64,000 nt of DNA from Lasiodiplodia sp. COLG20. Taxonomy: Eukaryota > Ascomycota > Dothideomycetes > Botryosphaeriales > Botryosphaeriaceae. The notes below the pieces were generated by a model. It searched no databases. It saw only the letters and a program-made list of their open reading frames with translations, and was not told the origin of the DNA. Where the stretch lies: NCBI GenBank assembly GCA_009801085.1, contig VNWV01000006.1, positions 62,001-126,000 of the forward strand. The letters are read 5' to 3'. Position numbers and translations under genes: made by a program. Positions 22,601 to 33,825 of the stretch are shown piece after piece (the first letter of the stretch is position 1; each line of letters starts with the position of its first letter).

Positions 22601-24062
22601 TTCCTCGACGAACCCACCTCCGGTCTCGATGGCCAAGCTGCGTACAACACCGTCCGTTTCCTGCGCAAGCTGGCCGAGGTTGGCCAAGCCGTCTTGGTCA
22701 CCATTCACCAACCGTCCGCCCAACTCTTCGCTCAGTTCGACACGCTGCTTCTCTTGGCCAAGGGCGGCAAGACCGTTTACTTCGGCGACATCGGTGACAA
22801 CGCTGCCACTATCAAGGAGTACTTTGGCCGCTACGGTGCGCCCTGCCCGCCTGAAGCCAACCCTGCCGAACACATGATCGACGTGGTATCTGGTCAGCTC
22901 TCACAAGGTCGCGATTGGAACAAGGTATGGCTGGAATCGCCCGAGCACGAGAAGGTGACGAAGGAACTGGATACTATGATCTCCGAAGCCGCTTCCAAGC
23001 CTCCGGGTACCGTCGATGACGGACACGAGTTCGCGGCCCCCATGTGGGAGCAGGTCAAGCTGGTCACGCACAGGATGAACATCTCTCTGTACCGCAACAC
23101 CGACTACGTCAACAACAAGTTCGCGCTGCACATCGGCTCGGCGCTGTTCAACGGCTTTTCATTCTGGATGATCGGCGACAGCGTCGGCGACCTGCAGCTC
23201 AAGCTCTTCAGCGTCTTCAACTTCATCTTCGTCGCTCCTGGTGTCATCGCACAGTTGCAGCCGCTCTTCATCGACCGTCGCGACATCTACGAAACGCGCG
23301 AGAAGAAGAGCAAGATGTACCACTGGGGACCCTTCGTTACCGGCCTCATCGTCTCTGAGATCCCGTACCTGATCATCTGTGCCGTCCTCTACTTCGTTTG
23401 CTGGTACTACACCTGCGGCTTCCCGGCCGCGTCCAAGTACGCCGGTAGCACCTTCTTCGTCATGCTCATGTACGAGTTCGTGTACACTGGTATCGGTCAG
23501 ATGATTGCCGCGTACGCTCCCAACGCCGTCTTCGCATCCCTGGCCAACCCCGTTGTCATCGGTACCCTTGTGTCCTTCTGCGGTGTCATGGTGCCATACA
23601 ACCAGATCCAGGAGTTCTGGAGATACTGGTGAGTAGCCCCCTCTTATGCATTCCCTTCCTTTTACATATTTTCTAACTCCGTATAGGATCTACTGGCTTA
23701 ACCCATTCAACTACCTCATGGGTTCGCTGCTCACCTTCACCACCTGGGAGGCCGACGTGACGTGCTCGAAGTCCGAGTTCGCCGTCTTCGACCCCCCGGC
23801 CAACCAGACGTGCCAGCAGTACCTCGGCGCATACCAGCAGGGCATGGGCGCCGCATCGCACCTCGTCAACCCGGATGCCACATCCGGCTGCCAGGTGTGC
23901 CAGTACGCCAGCGGTGCGGACTACCTGAAGACGCTGAACATCAAGGAATACTACTACGGCTGGAGAGATTCGGCAATCGTCGTCATCTTCGCCATCAGCA
24001 GTTACGCACTTGTGTACCTGTTGATGAAGCTGAGGACGAAGGCGACCAAGAAGGCCGAGTAG
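19694..24062 (+). CDS. PDR-type (ABCG) full-length multidrug ABC transporter
   Basis: A predicted 1436-residue plasma-membrane exporter with the reverse layout NBD1-TMD1-NBD2-TMD2. NBD1 has the degenerate Walker [10 protein letters not shown] (about residue 146, Cys for Lys), signature VSGGERKR (about 262) and Walker B-like [16 protein letters not shown]2 has the canonical Walker [10 protein letters not shown] (about 841), the degenerate signature LSVEQRKRL (about 947) and [14 protein letters not shown]. This asymmetry is the hallmark of fungal PDR pumps. Twelve membrane helices are visible, with a Cys-containing extracellular loop before the end ([11 protein letters not shown]...[14 protein letters not shown]). 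One 58-bp intron (23629-23686) interrupts [15 protein letters not shown]. The ATG at 19694 (CAACATGG) begins [10 protein letters not shown]; the frame is open upstream but looks like leader. Likely ATP-driven efflux of hydrophobic toxicants or metabolites; azole efflux is possible but not shown. Confidence 0.95.
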
Positions 24063-25313
24063 AGAGATGAATAATTTTAGAGGGAGGAGACGGGAGTAAT
24101 TTGCCTATGAACGACTTATGAGGGGGTCTCCTTCGTGGTGGTGGACGTTTTGCTTCTTCTCTTCACTTCTTTCGTTACGCTTTGAACGAATAGGGAGGCT
24201 GTTTTGTCTCTTTTTGTCAATACCTTTTATAAAAGCCATAGAGGGAGGGGCTTGGGCTTGTGGAGCGGACTCGTGCTTTTTTTAGATACAGCGAAAAGAT
24301 AACTGCCGCCATTAGGCATTATGGGGCAACCACAGAATAGATTATAATGCATGGATATGAGATTGAACTTGTGGACTTCTGGCTTCTATTTTGCTGGGAT
24401 TGAGAGTTGAGAATGGTGCCTCCATACTCAAGTGGAACCGTATCGTCAGCGGTTTTGGCAACGGAGTCAACTGTCAACACGTATGTAGCTATAATATTCC
24501 AGATTAAAACTTCGCGGAAGCGTCGCATGATTCTACGAAGAGCACAGCTTGACTCTACAGCTCGCTATCATGAGCAGGACACATACTACCGGAAAATTTT
24601 CTTCCACCCCCTTCTTTTCTCTAGCTGTGACTTGAGACACTCACCTCCATTCCGGCAGATTGTTCGATTGCCGGGAAACCTGGCCACCTAAGCTATTGCG
24701 CCAGGGTTCTCCTTTTCGCATTGTACACGAAAGACCGACCGAGAACGAAAAGCCGATCAGTGGTCCATCCATCTCCACACTTAGTTCCACCGCCCTTTTC
24801 CAGTCGTGCTCGGCCTCGGGGAAATGTCTTACTCCCGTATCTTCCGCTTGGTTCCGGGGGGCACGGAACAACGCGAGAAAGCGGTACTTAACGGAGAGCG
24901 AATTCGTAAGCCATTCGCATGCAGCACAATATGCGAGGCCGAGGTGGGGAAATCGTCTGCTCGGGGTTAAATAAAGTGTCGTACTGATAAGCATAAGTAG
25001 GGGATCACCCTTCCAGACCTGGAGGGGAAAAGAAGCATTGCGGGTTCATTGGATGAGAGGAGAGCTTCTCGCCGGACATCTCCGTGCATAGGGTTGTGAA
25101 ATAGGCTTTCTTGGTCATGCTTAGCGCTTTATCTGGTCACACCCGATACACCCTCGGAAGTAAAAAGTCTAGTCGCTTAATTCTCTCGGATCCATCCTTG
25201 CGAAAGCGAGGCTCTGTTTGATGTTGTTCTGTTAAACGAGTTCGGAAACATAACTCGTCCATTCCCTCTCTATATTTTCACCGCCATCTCTCTGTCTTTC
25301 CCGGATATGGCCC
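24063..25313. other. Intergenic between convergent genes
   Basis: About 1.25 kb between the 3' ends of the ABC transporter and the carboxylesterase. It includes both 3' untranslated regions (TTTTATAAAAG at about 24227). No further gene or RNA is recognised. Confidence 0.5.
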
Positions 25314-27765
25314 TCAAACGTTGATCTCGGGTAATGGCGGTAGACCCGCTCTCGCTGCAGCGTCTTTATACGCGTTCTTTTCGTAGTAAATGGGACGAAC
25401 CCCTTTTGTTAGCATCTGGAACAGGATGAAACAACGCTCTCGGGCCCACGTAGCGTCCGTTCGATTTGAAGTAAGGACGGCTCAAGCCATGGGCACGGAA
25501 GTGGGGCACGGCTGGAGTCACTTACATAGCTGTCCAAGCGCATGTTGTCCGGAATCACACTCGGCGTCGTAGAGCCTTGATTTTCGAAGTTGAAGATGGC
25601 GGCTGACGAAGGATTGTAATGATCCCAGTGCGGGACATCCGGGACTGCCGCGGAGAGAATTTGTCAGGAAAAGGGTTCGGAGGAGGAGGGAAGGAACTGC
25701 TGCTTACTTCCGTGGCAGTTCGGGTCCAGGTCGTAGGCGAAGGATATCCACCTGATGATGATGATGGAAAAGCAGCGGTCAGTGATCCGTCACGTCCTCT
25801 TCAGCCATGTCTCAGGCCCTCCAGGCCCTCCACAACAGAACCACACTCACATCGACTGCACCAAACTCGCCAGCTGCTTATCCCGCTCCACCGCATCCGG
25901 CCACCCGTAAATGTCACCGAACACGGACCCCAGCTCCGACGCGTGCAACACGCCGGCCCGGATCTTATTCGCGTCCGGCACGTCCGGTGGGAAGCCGTAA
26001 AAGCGCTCGTTGAATAAGCTGAGCTGCGGCTTCTGCGACCACCGGTAACCCCACGTCTTTGCTCCTCCTCCTGCTCTCTTCCCGACACCGCCGCCGCAAC
26101 TGCCGCCAGCGATGGTACTGTTGGTGGTGGTGTTGGGTGCGTCCGCGCCGGAAGCGTGCCGCCCCAGATTGATTCGTCGCGGGATGCCCTGCACCGCGTC
26201 GCCCAGGACTGCTTCGCCGATGTAGTAGGAGTCTGGGGCGGTGGGGTCGGCGTCGAAGCCGCGGCCGTTTTCGGCGGCGGTGTGGTTGTAGTAGGTGGAA
26301 AGCACGGGGCGGGTGAGAGTGAGGTCTGTGGTGTGGAGATTTTCTTGTTTGAGGAGGGGAGGCGTCAGTTTTGTTTGGATGGCTGGTGGGAAACACGGAT
26401 GCTGTGATGGTAATGTGTCTGAGGGTATGAGAAGCTGGAGTAGAAGTACTCACTCGCAACGACTTGAGCCAGATAGGTCTCGTTGGTCGCCAAACCGGTA
26501 GGTACCCGTCCGTACAAGCTGCCTTCGTTCAAGGTGTCTCCAATGATCTGTCCCACGCCGGGCGCTCACGTTAGTCCTGGACATCTGCAAAGACCTCCCC
26601 GCCAGCCACCCTCAACACCGCCCGGCAAAATGCCACTCACCATCGGAATCTGCGCAGCGGCCTCATCCCAATAATTCTCCGAACTCACCCACTCCCCATC
26701 TATGCCGAACCCAACCGGCAACTGCACAAACTCGTCCAACGTGTTATACAGCTCACTCGAGCTGTTATACCACACCCGCATCAACTCCTCCGCGCCCACC
26801 CCCCTCAAACACGCCAACGCCTTCTCCTCCTGCCCCGTCCCGTTCGCAGACGGACACCCCAACGCCCTCAAACTCCCCTCGAGAAACCCGTCCCCCTCCT
26901 CCGGCCGCACGCCCCTCAACGCAAGGCTGCCAGGCCCCCCGCTCTCCATTATCGCGCCGCGGAACAACCCACTCTCGCCCTCTTCCGCAGCGGAGGAAAT
27001 GTAGGCCTCATACCTTACCTGCATCCACACATCGAAGCTGCCCGCGCTCTGCCCGAAGATCACCATGCGCTGCGGGTCGCCGCCGAAGGCCGCGACGTTG
27101 GCGCGCAGCCAGCGCAGGGCCAGCCGCTGGTCTTTTAGGCCGGCGTTGAGCAGGGCGTTGCGGGCGAAGAGCGTGTTGGAGAGGAAGCCGAGGCCGCCGG
27201 TGCGGTAGTTGAGGGTGACGGCGAGGACGGGCTTGGGGGTGGTGGTGGCGGTGGGGAAGAGGTGGTTGAGGGAGTGCAGGACGAGGTTTGAGGCGGTGTA
27301 GTGCTGTGACTGGCCGCCGATGTTGGCGCCGCCGTAGATGTAGATGAGGACTGGGAGGAGTGGGGAGTCGGTGGTGTTGTTGGGGGTGTCGGAGGAGGGG
27401 TTACTCGTGTTGGTGGTGGGGTGGACGGCCGGGCGGTAGATGTTCAGCGTCAGGCAGTCCTCGCTCAGGCCGTTTGCGGCTTCGAAGGCGCGGTCCTGCA
27501 GGCACGCTGGCCCGTAGCTCGTCGCGTCGATTTGCTGCGACGGGTCGCCCGACGTGTAGGGCTGTGGGTCGGCGAATCGCAAGGCGCCTAGCGGAGGCTC
27601 TGCGTAGGGGATGCCGAGGAATTGATCCACGCCTGGTATGCTGGTGTTTGGGTGGTAGGTGCCTTGTGGGGTAAGCACAGATGGTGGTAAGGCCTGACAG
27701 AGGGCTGCCGGAGCGATGAGGAGGAGAAGTTGAGACGTGAAGACAGGCATGGCGAAGAGGACCAT
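25314..27765 (-). CDS. Secreted type-B carboxylesterase/lipase
   Basis: A predicted 652-residue alpha/beta-hydrolase that cleaves carboxylic esters. Six exons: 27765-26641, 26547-26454, 26325-25851, 25751-25708, 25644-25526 and 25415-25314. All junctions are GT-AG and keep phase. The signal peptide is PVFTSQLLLLIAPAALCQA; an alternative start at 27750 would begin right before it. Family marks are VDQFLGIPYAEPPLGALRF, the disulphide-bearing SEDCLTLNIYRP, the oxyanion region LIYIYGGANIGGQ, the nucleophile elbow IFGQSAGSFD and the catalytic-His block GVLHASELGSVFGD. The elbow is GQSAG where most type-B esterases have GESAG. The C-terminal exons read HWDHYNPSSAAIFNF and GLPPLPEINV. Many NxT/S sites fit secretion. 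Substrate unknown. Confidence 0.88.
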
Positions 27766-29104
27766 GCTGGGGTTGAATTGGGGAGTGGAGAACGGAGTCG
27801 CATTGCTGCACCGTCAATTGGAAGATGGGAGGGTATTAAACCATGTCGGCAAGCCCAGTGGCGGTGTAGGTGTTTGCATGGCTCGGAAACGACGTCAAGA
27901 CTTCAGAAAGTTCAGCTGCAGTTGGCGGTATGTCGTCACCATGGTACACGGCATGGCGTCTGGACAGCAGGGCCTGCAGATTGTGTTCTGCGTGAGCAGC
28001 GGCGGGGATAGCGTCTGCCGAAATGTCAGCATGCATAAGGGGTACATGCAGACGCATCCTGCGGCTGGAAAGTGTAAAGTATGCAGAACCCCCAATTGCC
28101 ACTCTTTTCGTCGTATGGTCTCGGCAAGGCATGCTGTGCGTGAGGATAAATGTTTGCTTTATCTCAATCAAAAATGGGTACTCACCAACATAGACTTGGC
28201 TGTGTAGCGCTCGATCCTCCAACGCTAAAATAGTATTCTGCTTGAGGCATGGTTGGGGGTGGTAAGACATCCAATGGATGTGAGATCGGATGTTGTCGAA
28301 TATTGCAATAGCGTGTCTGAAGTGACATCCAATGGTGAGTCAGCTGGGAGGATCAGTAGCAGGTACCCAGCCATTTGAGCGATGCGGCTTGGTGGTTCAA
28401 GGGATTTTCATGCACTATGCGGTCCCCTGCAGCTTAGGTATGCGCGTTTGTGCAACGTCGGGTGGAAGACCGGAGCTGGATGGCTGCATTTGACAGGCGC
28501 CAACGGCCCAGTAATGCAGATCTGTGTAACCAAATGAGCGGTGCTATCGAGTCACTCTGTGGTCTGATATTCCCAAGGAATGAAAGGCTGTGATAGCTTT
28601 TGTTCGGCCGTCTCTTGGCATGCTAAATCGGGTTGAGTTGACACGAAGGGAAAGTGCAACGAATCAACGATAATGCCACACTGTCTAGTCGCAAGTGTTG
28701 TGAGTGAGGAATATTTTCTGCATCCGGTGAAAGAGTTTGGATGACTCCTCGAATGGGATCCCGGAAATGGCAATCGTCGGGGGCATCTCCCAGCTTCATG
28801 CTGCCTTCGACTGCCGAATCATTAGTGAATCTCAGTCTAAACAACTGTAGGTCTTGGAAATCAGCAATACTGAAAGGCGTGGAAGTTTTGATGCTCAATT
28901 GTCACGGTGCAGTGTCGAGCATGCATGTGTTGTCACCTGGTCATGCATGCATATGCATCCAACCGCAACGTCACGCGATTGACAAAACGTCGCCGCAGTC
29001 GAAGACATTGAAGCTATAAATCAGTCAATTCAAGAAAATTACCAGTTATTGTGTGCATAGAATCTGGACTATTTGAGGAGGCTCAAATGGGTAAAAGGGT
29101 CATC
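27766..29104. other. Intergenic, upstream of esterase
   Basis: About 1.3 kb. GACATCCAATGG occurs twice (28266 and 28324), each with a CCAAT core; the first lies in the palindrome CATCCAATGGATG. A run of ATGCATGCATATGCAT-type sequence is at about 28943-28958. No gene is recognised. Confidence 0.45.
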
Positions 29105-30266
29105 TCAGAGGTTCGTGCCATCACCCATGCGTGCCTTGCTTGCATTGTCTCTGAACTTCTCCTGCATCCAGTTGGGTAATCCTCTGAAGCCTGAAAGGAA
29201 CGAGTGGGGCTTGGGCAATATCAATTGATTTCCACGGCAGGCAAAAATTTGCTCCAGGATGGAATTGCCCACAGATGTCGGCGTCAGGAGAGGGCCGTAG
29301 TGGCGCTCAAGTTCTTTGGCGTGATGGGCGATGAGAGCCGTACTGGTCCAGCTGGGATGAACGACGGTGGTGTGGACATTGGGGGCCCCATGGCGGTGGC
29401 GGAGCTCTTGGGTAAGGCCTGTGAAAGAGTGAGCTGTGGCAACGATGCAAGGGGTGTGATGCAAAAGTATACCTTCATGGAAAGCAAGAGCGCCGGTCTT
29501 TGTGGCAGCGTAGTCGGCGATGTTCGGCAGGGCCACAAAGCTGGCCGTACTGGCGACAGTGACGACATGCCCCTTGTCGTGCTTGATCATGTCCGGCAAG
29601 AAAGCTCGGCATGTATACCAGTGAGAGAACAGGTTGACCCCGAAAATCTTGTTCAGATGTTCAGGACTAGTATTGAGAATGGTATGAGAGGCGCCAATGC
29701 CCGCATTGTTGACCAGGATGGAAGGTTGACCCAAGGTGGACCTGATCTGGTCTGCTGCACGGTTGACGGCATCAGGGTCGGTGATGTCGCAGTGCTGGAA
29801 GAAAACATTTGCTGAGATGTGTTAGAAAGTGAGCAAGGCTGATTGAAAGGGACATACAATGTTCCAGTCTTTCAGGCAGAGGTTGCACATCTAATATAGC
29901 CACCTTGACGCCGCGCTGGACGAGACCATTCACTACTACTTCGCCGATACCGCCACAACCGCCGGTCACAACGGCAATTTCCTTGGACCAGACCCAGCGA
30001 TTGGCATCGCTACGGATGCTCCAGCCATTGGTTGCGAGTGAATTGAGCCATGAATTGACATGCTTGACCAGGCCGATGGCGCAGAGCCACTTCAATGAAG
30101 ACACAACGCGGGAAACGGTTAGTCGAGGAGCAATGCTGGCGAGGTGACGAATGATGGGCTCTTTGACGTGGTCAGGGGCTTTGGTGAGCAACAAAAGCAA
30201 GGGTCCCGTGACCAAAGGGTTCGTGATGGCACCCACTACAGGGGATGCAAGTTTGGCGACGGGCAT
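29105..30266 (-). CDS. Short-chain dehydrogenase/reductase, membrane-type
   Basis: A predicted 371-residue classical SDR. Exon 1 is 30266-29858 and exon 2 is 29811-29105, split by a 46-bp intron (29812-29857). About 95 residues precede the core, with hydrophobic segments (VTGPLLLLL and LKWLCAIGLV) that suggest an endoplasmic reticulum or lipid-droplet anchor, as in the RDH10/DHRS3-like branch. Core motifs are AVVTGGCGGIGE (nucleotide binding), QPSILVNNAGIG, VTVASTASFVALP (catalytic Ser) and DYAATKTGALAF (catalytic Tyr-xxx-Lys). The acceptor is probably a lipid-like ketone or aldehyde, which is inference from the subfamily. It is divergent from the LETM1-domain gene across 424 bp. Confidence 0.87.
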
Positions 30267-30689
30267 AGTGATTTTTGGCGTCGAAAAACAGCACAGGCCC
30301 GAGAGTTATATAGTCGGCGGGCTGGAGGGCGACGTGGAAGAGCGGGACATTTGCGGCAGCATGTGGAGCAGAAGCCAGCAGCGCGGATCAGAATTGGAGA
30401 TTCGAGCCGAGGCAAGCATATCGTCCAGCAACTGATCGTCGCGACAAGCCTTTCGGCGGTAGGTTATTCGCCATAACGATGCCAGTTCGGGTATCCAATG
30501 CGAACGGCACGAGGAGGGGAAAAGAGCACGATGAAAGAAGGGTGGTGGTCATGACGCCAACGCCAGCGCCGGCGCGTCAGCGCGACGCGCGAACTGGGCC
30601 GCGGCAACATTTCCCTCCCCAAATAATTTCCACCTAACCCCAAACTGCCGCATACCTCCATTCGGCACCCACGCCAGCTGCTCTATGCC

Positions 30690-31781
30690 ATGCTCTCCCG
30701 CATAGGCAGTGCGCGGGTTGCCCCGTCGCCCTTCACCCTCACTCCCCTCCAATTTGCCTGTCGCCGCGCCGTCCACCAACAAGCGGCCACCTCGCCCTCC
30801 AAGTCCCAGCCCAAGCTCGACCTGATTAGCAGAGAGCGCGCCAATCCCCCGGCTTCGACCCTCCCCGAGCTCGTCGACGTTCCTCCGCGGAGGCCCGACC
30901 AAAACATCCTCAGCTATGGCCTCCAATCCGGCAAAGCCTACTGGAAGTTCTACAAGGCCGGTGTGAAGAGTATATGGAACAACCGCAAGCTGGCCAAGGC
31001 CGTCTTGGAGCGCCTACGCCAGAACAAGGAGCCGTTTGTGCAGATCAAGCCCGGCATGGACGCGTTGGACGTGGGCTTCACCCGCGGCGAGTTCCAGCTG
31101 TTGCGCCGGTCGCAGCACGACATGCGCCGCGTGCCCGCCTTCGCCGTGCTGCTCCTACTGTGCGGCGAGTGGCTGCCGGTCATCGTCATCTTCGTCGACG
31201 GCCTCGTTCCGCTGCCGTGCCGCATTCCCCGCCAGGTTGAGAAGGCCGAGCGCAAGCGCGAGGACCAGCGCCGTGGCGGTCGAAAGCTGCTGGCCGATAC
31301 CCAAGCCGGCGCCCGCATAGATCAGCACCGTGTGCCGCAGGGCGATGGTGAAACTATGAGGGCACTGGATACGCTACATCTCAACCTCGGCCAGGCCGCG
31401 AAGAACTTGACACATTCCCCCAAAACCTCGGTGCATCTGTACCTGCACCATGCCGCTACCAACTTCAATGTGCGCTCTACCCTGTGGGACCGGACTAAAG
31501 CCTACACCGTCATGCCGTCGATATTGTGGATGATCAAACTGCGGAGGCATTTGAGATACCTGACGCTTGACGATGCGCTGCTGCGGCGCGATGGTGGTGT
31601 CGACGCTCTCAGGCCTGAAGAAGTGCTCGTTGCCTGCACTGACCGCGGCATTGATATCACGGGGAAAGCCGAGGGACAGTGGAGGCCAGACGCACAGTTG
31701 AGGGCGGACTTGAAGGAGTGGCTGCAGAAGAGGAGGGGTTCGGAATGGTTGAAGCTGCTTTTCGAAAAGAACAAGGCATAG
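30690..31781 (+). CDS. LETM1 RBD-domain mitochondrial protein
   Basis: A 363-residue, intron-free protein. The N-terminus is Arg/Ser-rich without acids (SRIGSARVAPSPFTLTPLQ, then CRRAVHQQ), a good mitochondrial targeting sequence. The conserved core FTRGEFQLLRRSQHDMRR, VPAFAVLLLLCGEWLPVIVI and FVDGLVPLPCRIPRQ is the LETM1 ribosome-binding-like domain with its single inner-membrane helix. Downstream are a Lys/Arg-rich helix and a helical C-terminus without EF-hands. The size is that of short LETM1-domain proteins, not full-length LETM1/Mdm38. Likely an inner-membrane protein linked to mitochondrial translation or ion balance (family knowledge). The ATG at 30690 is the first that yields the targeting peptide. 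Confidence 0.85.
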   Translation: MLSRIGSARVAPSPFTLTPLQFACRRAVHQQAATSPSKSQPKLDLISRERANPPASTLPELVDVPPRRPDQNILSYGLQSGKAYWKFYKAGVKSIWNNRKLAKAVLERLRQNKEPFVQIKPGMDALDVGFTRGEFQLLRRSQHDMRRVPAFAVLLLLCGEWLPVIVIFVDGLVPLPCRIPRQVEKAERKREDQRRGGRKLLADTQAGARIDQHRVPQGDGETMRALDTLHLNLGQAAKNLTHSPKTSVHLYLHHAATNFNVRSTLWDRTKAYTVMPSILWMIKLRRHLRYLTLDDALLRRDGGVDALRPEEVLVACTDRGIDITGKAEGQWRPDAQLRADLKEWLQKRRGSEWLKLLFEKNKA

Positions 31782-32176
31782 TCGGGTTTCCGCGATCATA
31801 CGCGTTTGCCAAATTATTAGATGTAAAAAATGTAATCCCTGTATTCAAGTATAGCTATTCCACTCATGTATGAATAGACATGTTGATAAATACACACATA
31901 CCAATGGTTGTTACTTTTATTTGTTGCCTCAATGCATCACCATCTGAAACTTAACGGACAGAATTACCATCAATTTCGACTGCACTCTTGACTTTTGCCG
32001 GGCAAATATGCGGAACCGTGGTCGATGTCTTGTCTTGTGGTCCGGAGAAGATCACGTGCCGCCCACTCGGGGCTCGCGACGACGAAAATGCGAGCTTTGT
32101 GGCTCACCAAAATCTCCAGCACGAACCCCTCCAAACTCTTCTACTTCGGCCTTGCTGCCCACCACATCCGCACACC

Positions 32177-33267
32177 ATGGGCATCCCCTTCGACTTCGCG
32201 CAGGAACGGCCGGAACATATCGACCAGATCCTTAACGGTCTGGATCGGTACAACCCCGAGACCACTGCCGTCTTCCAGGACTATGTGATGCAGCAGTGCG
32301 AGAGCCAGACCTACGACTGCTACGCCAACCTGGCTCTGCTGAAGCTGTACGTTATCCCGCCCTCATTTCCAATCTTCCGGCCTCATCTGCGATCTTGATC
32401 GCATCCTACATCTTTCCTGTCTGGCCCGCGCGTCCTGCCTCAGTTGCAATGATGATCAATACCACACGTTTCCTATTACCTGAGGGCGTCGGAGTCTGAA
32501 CCCTCCTGTCCACTGAAGCGTATTTATTAGCTCTATCTGAAAGCGCGATTCTCATACTTTTCTGTCACCGCATGCACTTTCCAAGCAAGCATCGCTAACA
32601 CGAATCGGCGCGTCCCCACAGCTACCAGTTCAACCCGCACCTGGCCCGCGATGAGACCATCACCAACATCCTGGTCAAGTCTCTGACCGTCTTCCAATCG
32701 CCCGACTTCTCGCTCTGCCTGTCGCTGCTGCCGCCGCACATCCTCGCGCCGCTGTCGAGCACCTCGACCGCGAACCCGGCCGCCGGCGACCCGGCCCTCA
32801 GCGAGGCGGTCCAGAAGCTCAGCGTGCTGAGCAACCTGCTGGGCGCCGCCGACTACCAGGGCTTCTGGGCCACGCTCGACAGCGACGACCTGTACGCCGA
32901 CCTGATCGCCGACGTTTCGGGCTTCGAGGAGCTGATGTGCGTCCGCATCGCCGTCGTCGTCTCCCAGGCCGTGCGCGAGATCGAGCGCCCTATCCTCGAG
33001 ACTTGGTTGAACAAGAAGGGCAAGGAGTTTGAGCACTTCGTCGGCGACGTGTGCGGCTGGACCATTGACGGTGATAACGTCAAGGTGCCTTTGAACAAGG
33101 AGAACGAGGCCAAGGGCACCGTCGTGAGGGAGAATGTCAAGTTCGACCGTAAGTCTTCCGTGTCCTGCACGCTTGCAGGGGGGTTTCCGTCTTCCATGGT
33201 ATGCTAACTCGCTTTTGTAACAGAATTCTCGAGGTTGATCAAGCGTGCCTACGAGCAGCCCGCGTAA
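32177..33267 (+). CDS. Translation initiation factor eIF3 subunit K
   Basis: A predicted 246-residue eIF3k. Exons are 32177-32346, 32622-33148 and 33224-33267. Family marks: the opening [71 protein letters not shown], and the PCI/CSN8-like winged-helix part [20 protein letters not shown], ending [13 protein letters not shown]. It would be part of the eIF3 complex on the 40S subunit. The first intron, at 275 bp, is several times longer than most others in this window. It carries an ATGATGA box followed by CTGA boxes (see findings). The second intron is 75 bp with a clean TGCTAAC branch site. The ATG at 32177 (CACACCATGG) has good context. Confidence 0.93.
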
Positions 33268-33825
33268 ACGCGTTGCTTGACGAAGCTACCACCAACCTTA
33301 ATACCAGACCCTCAGATCCTTGTGTTTCCTCATTCTATCTCGTACCTGCTCCAGGGACACTAATCACTGCTTGGTGCTCTCATCATTTTGTTGCTTTAAA
33401 GATATCTTTGGGCACGGCACCCGCCCTAAAAGGTTTGGAATGCACGAGTATGGCGGAGACAAAAAAGGGAAACGGCGTTTTACGAGATGACGAAATAGTG
33501 CGGTTCCATCTTGAGTTGTAGGACTTGTCGCATGCTCTTACTTCGGAACCAGCTGGTAGAGAATTGGAGCACCGGTTGTTTTGCGCTGGAGGCTGAAATA
33601 TGCCCTACAATGCAAGAACAAGTCACCAGCATCAAGGAAGCTCGATCAGTGACGAACTCGCTGAAACCATTAGAGGAAAGAACAAAACAAAATCATCCCT
33701 TCATTTGCTCTTCTCTCATGCTGTGATATCTCGTAGTGACCCAAAAAACGCCGAAAGTGCTTACTCCAAACTTTTTCCATCCCACCTTCTACCCTACCAA
33801 CGGAATCGTTCAGACATCGCTTACA
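33268..33825. other. Intergenic between convergent eIF3k and PDCD2-like genes
   Basis: About 560 bp of 3' flanking DNA for both neighbours. No gene is recognised. Confidence 0.5.

Noticed and set aside
22220..22873. 217-codon open frame antisense to the ABC transporter NBD2
   Set aside because: Codon-bias shadow over a firmly identified domain.
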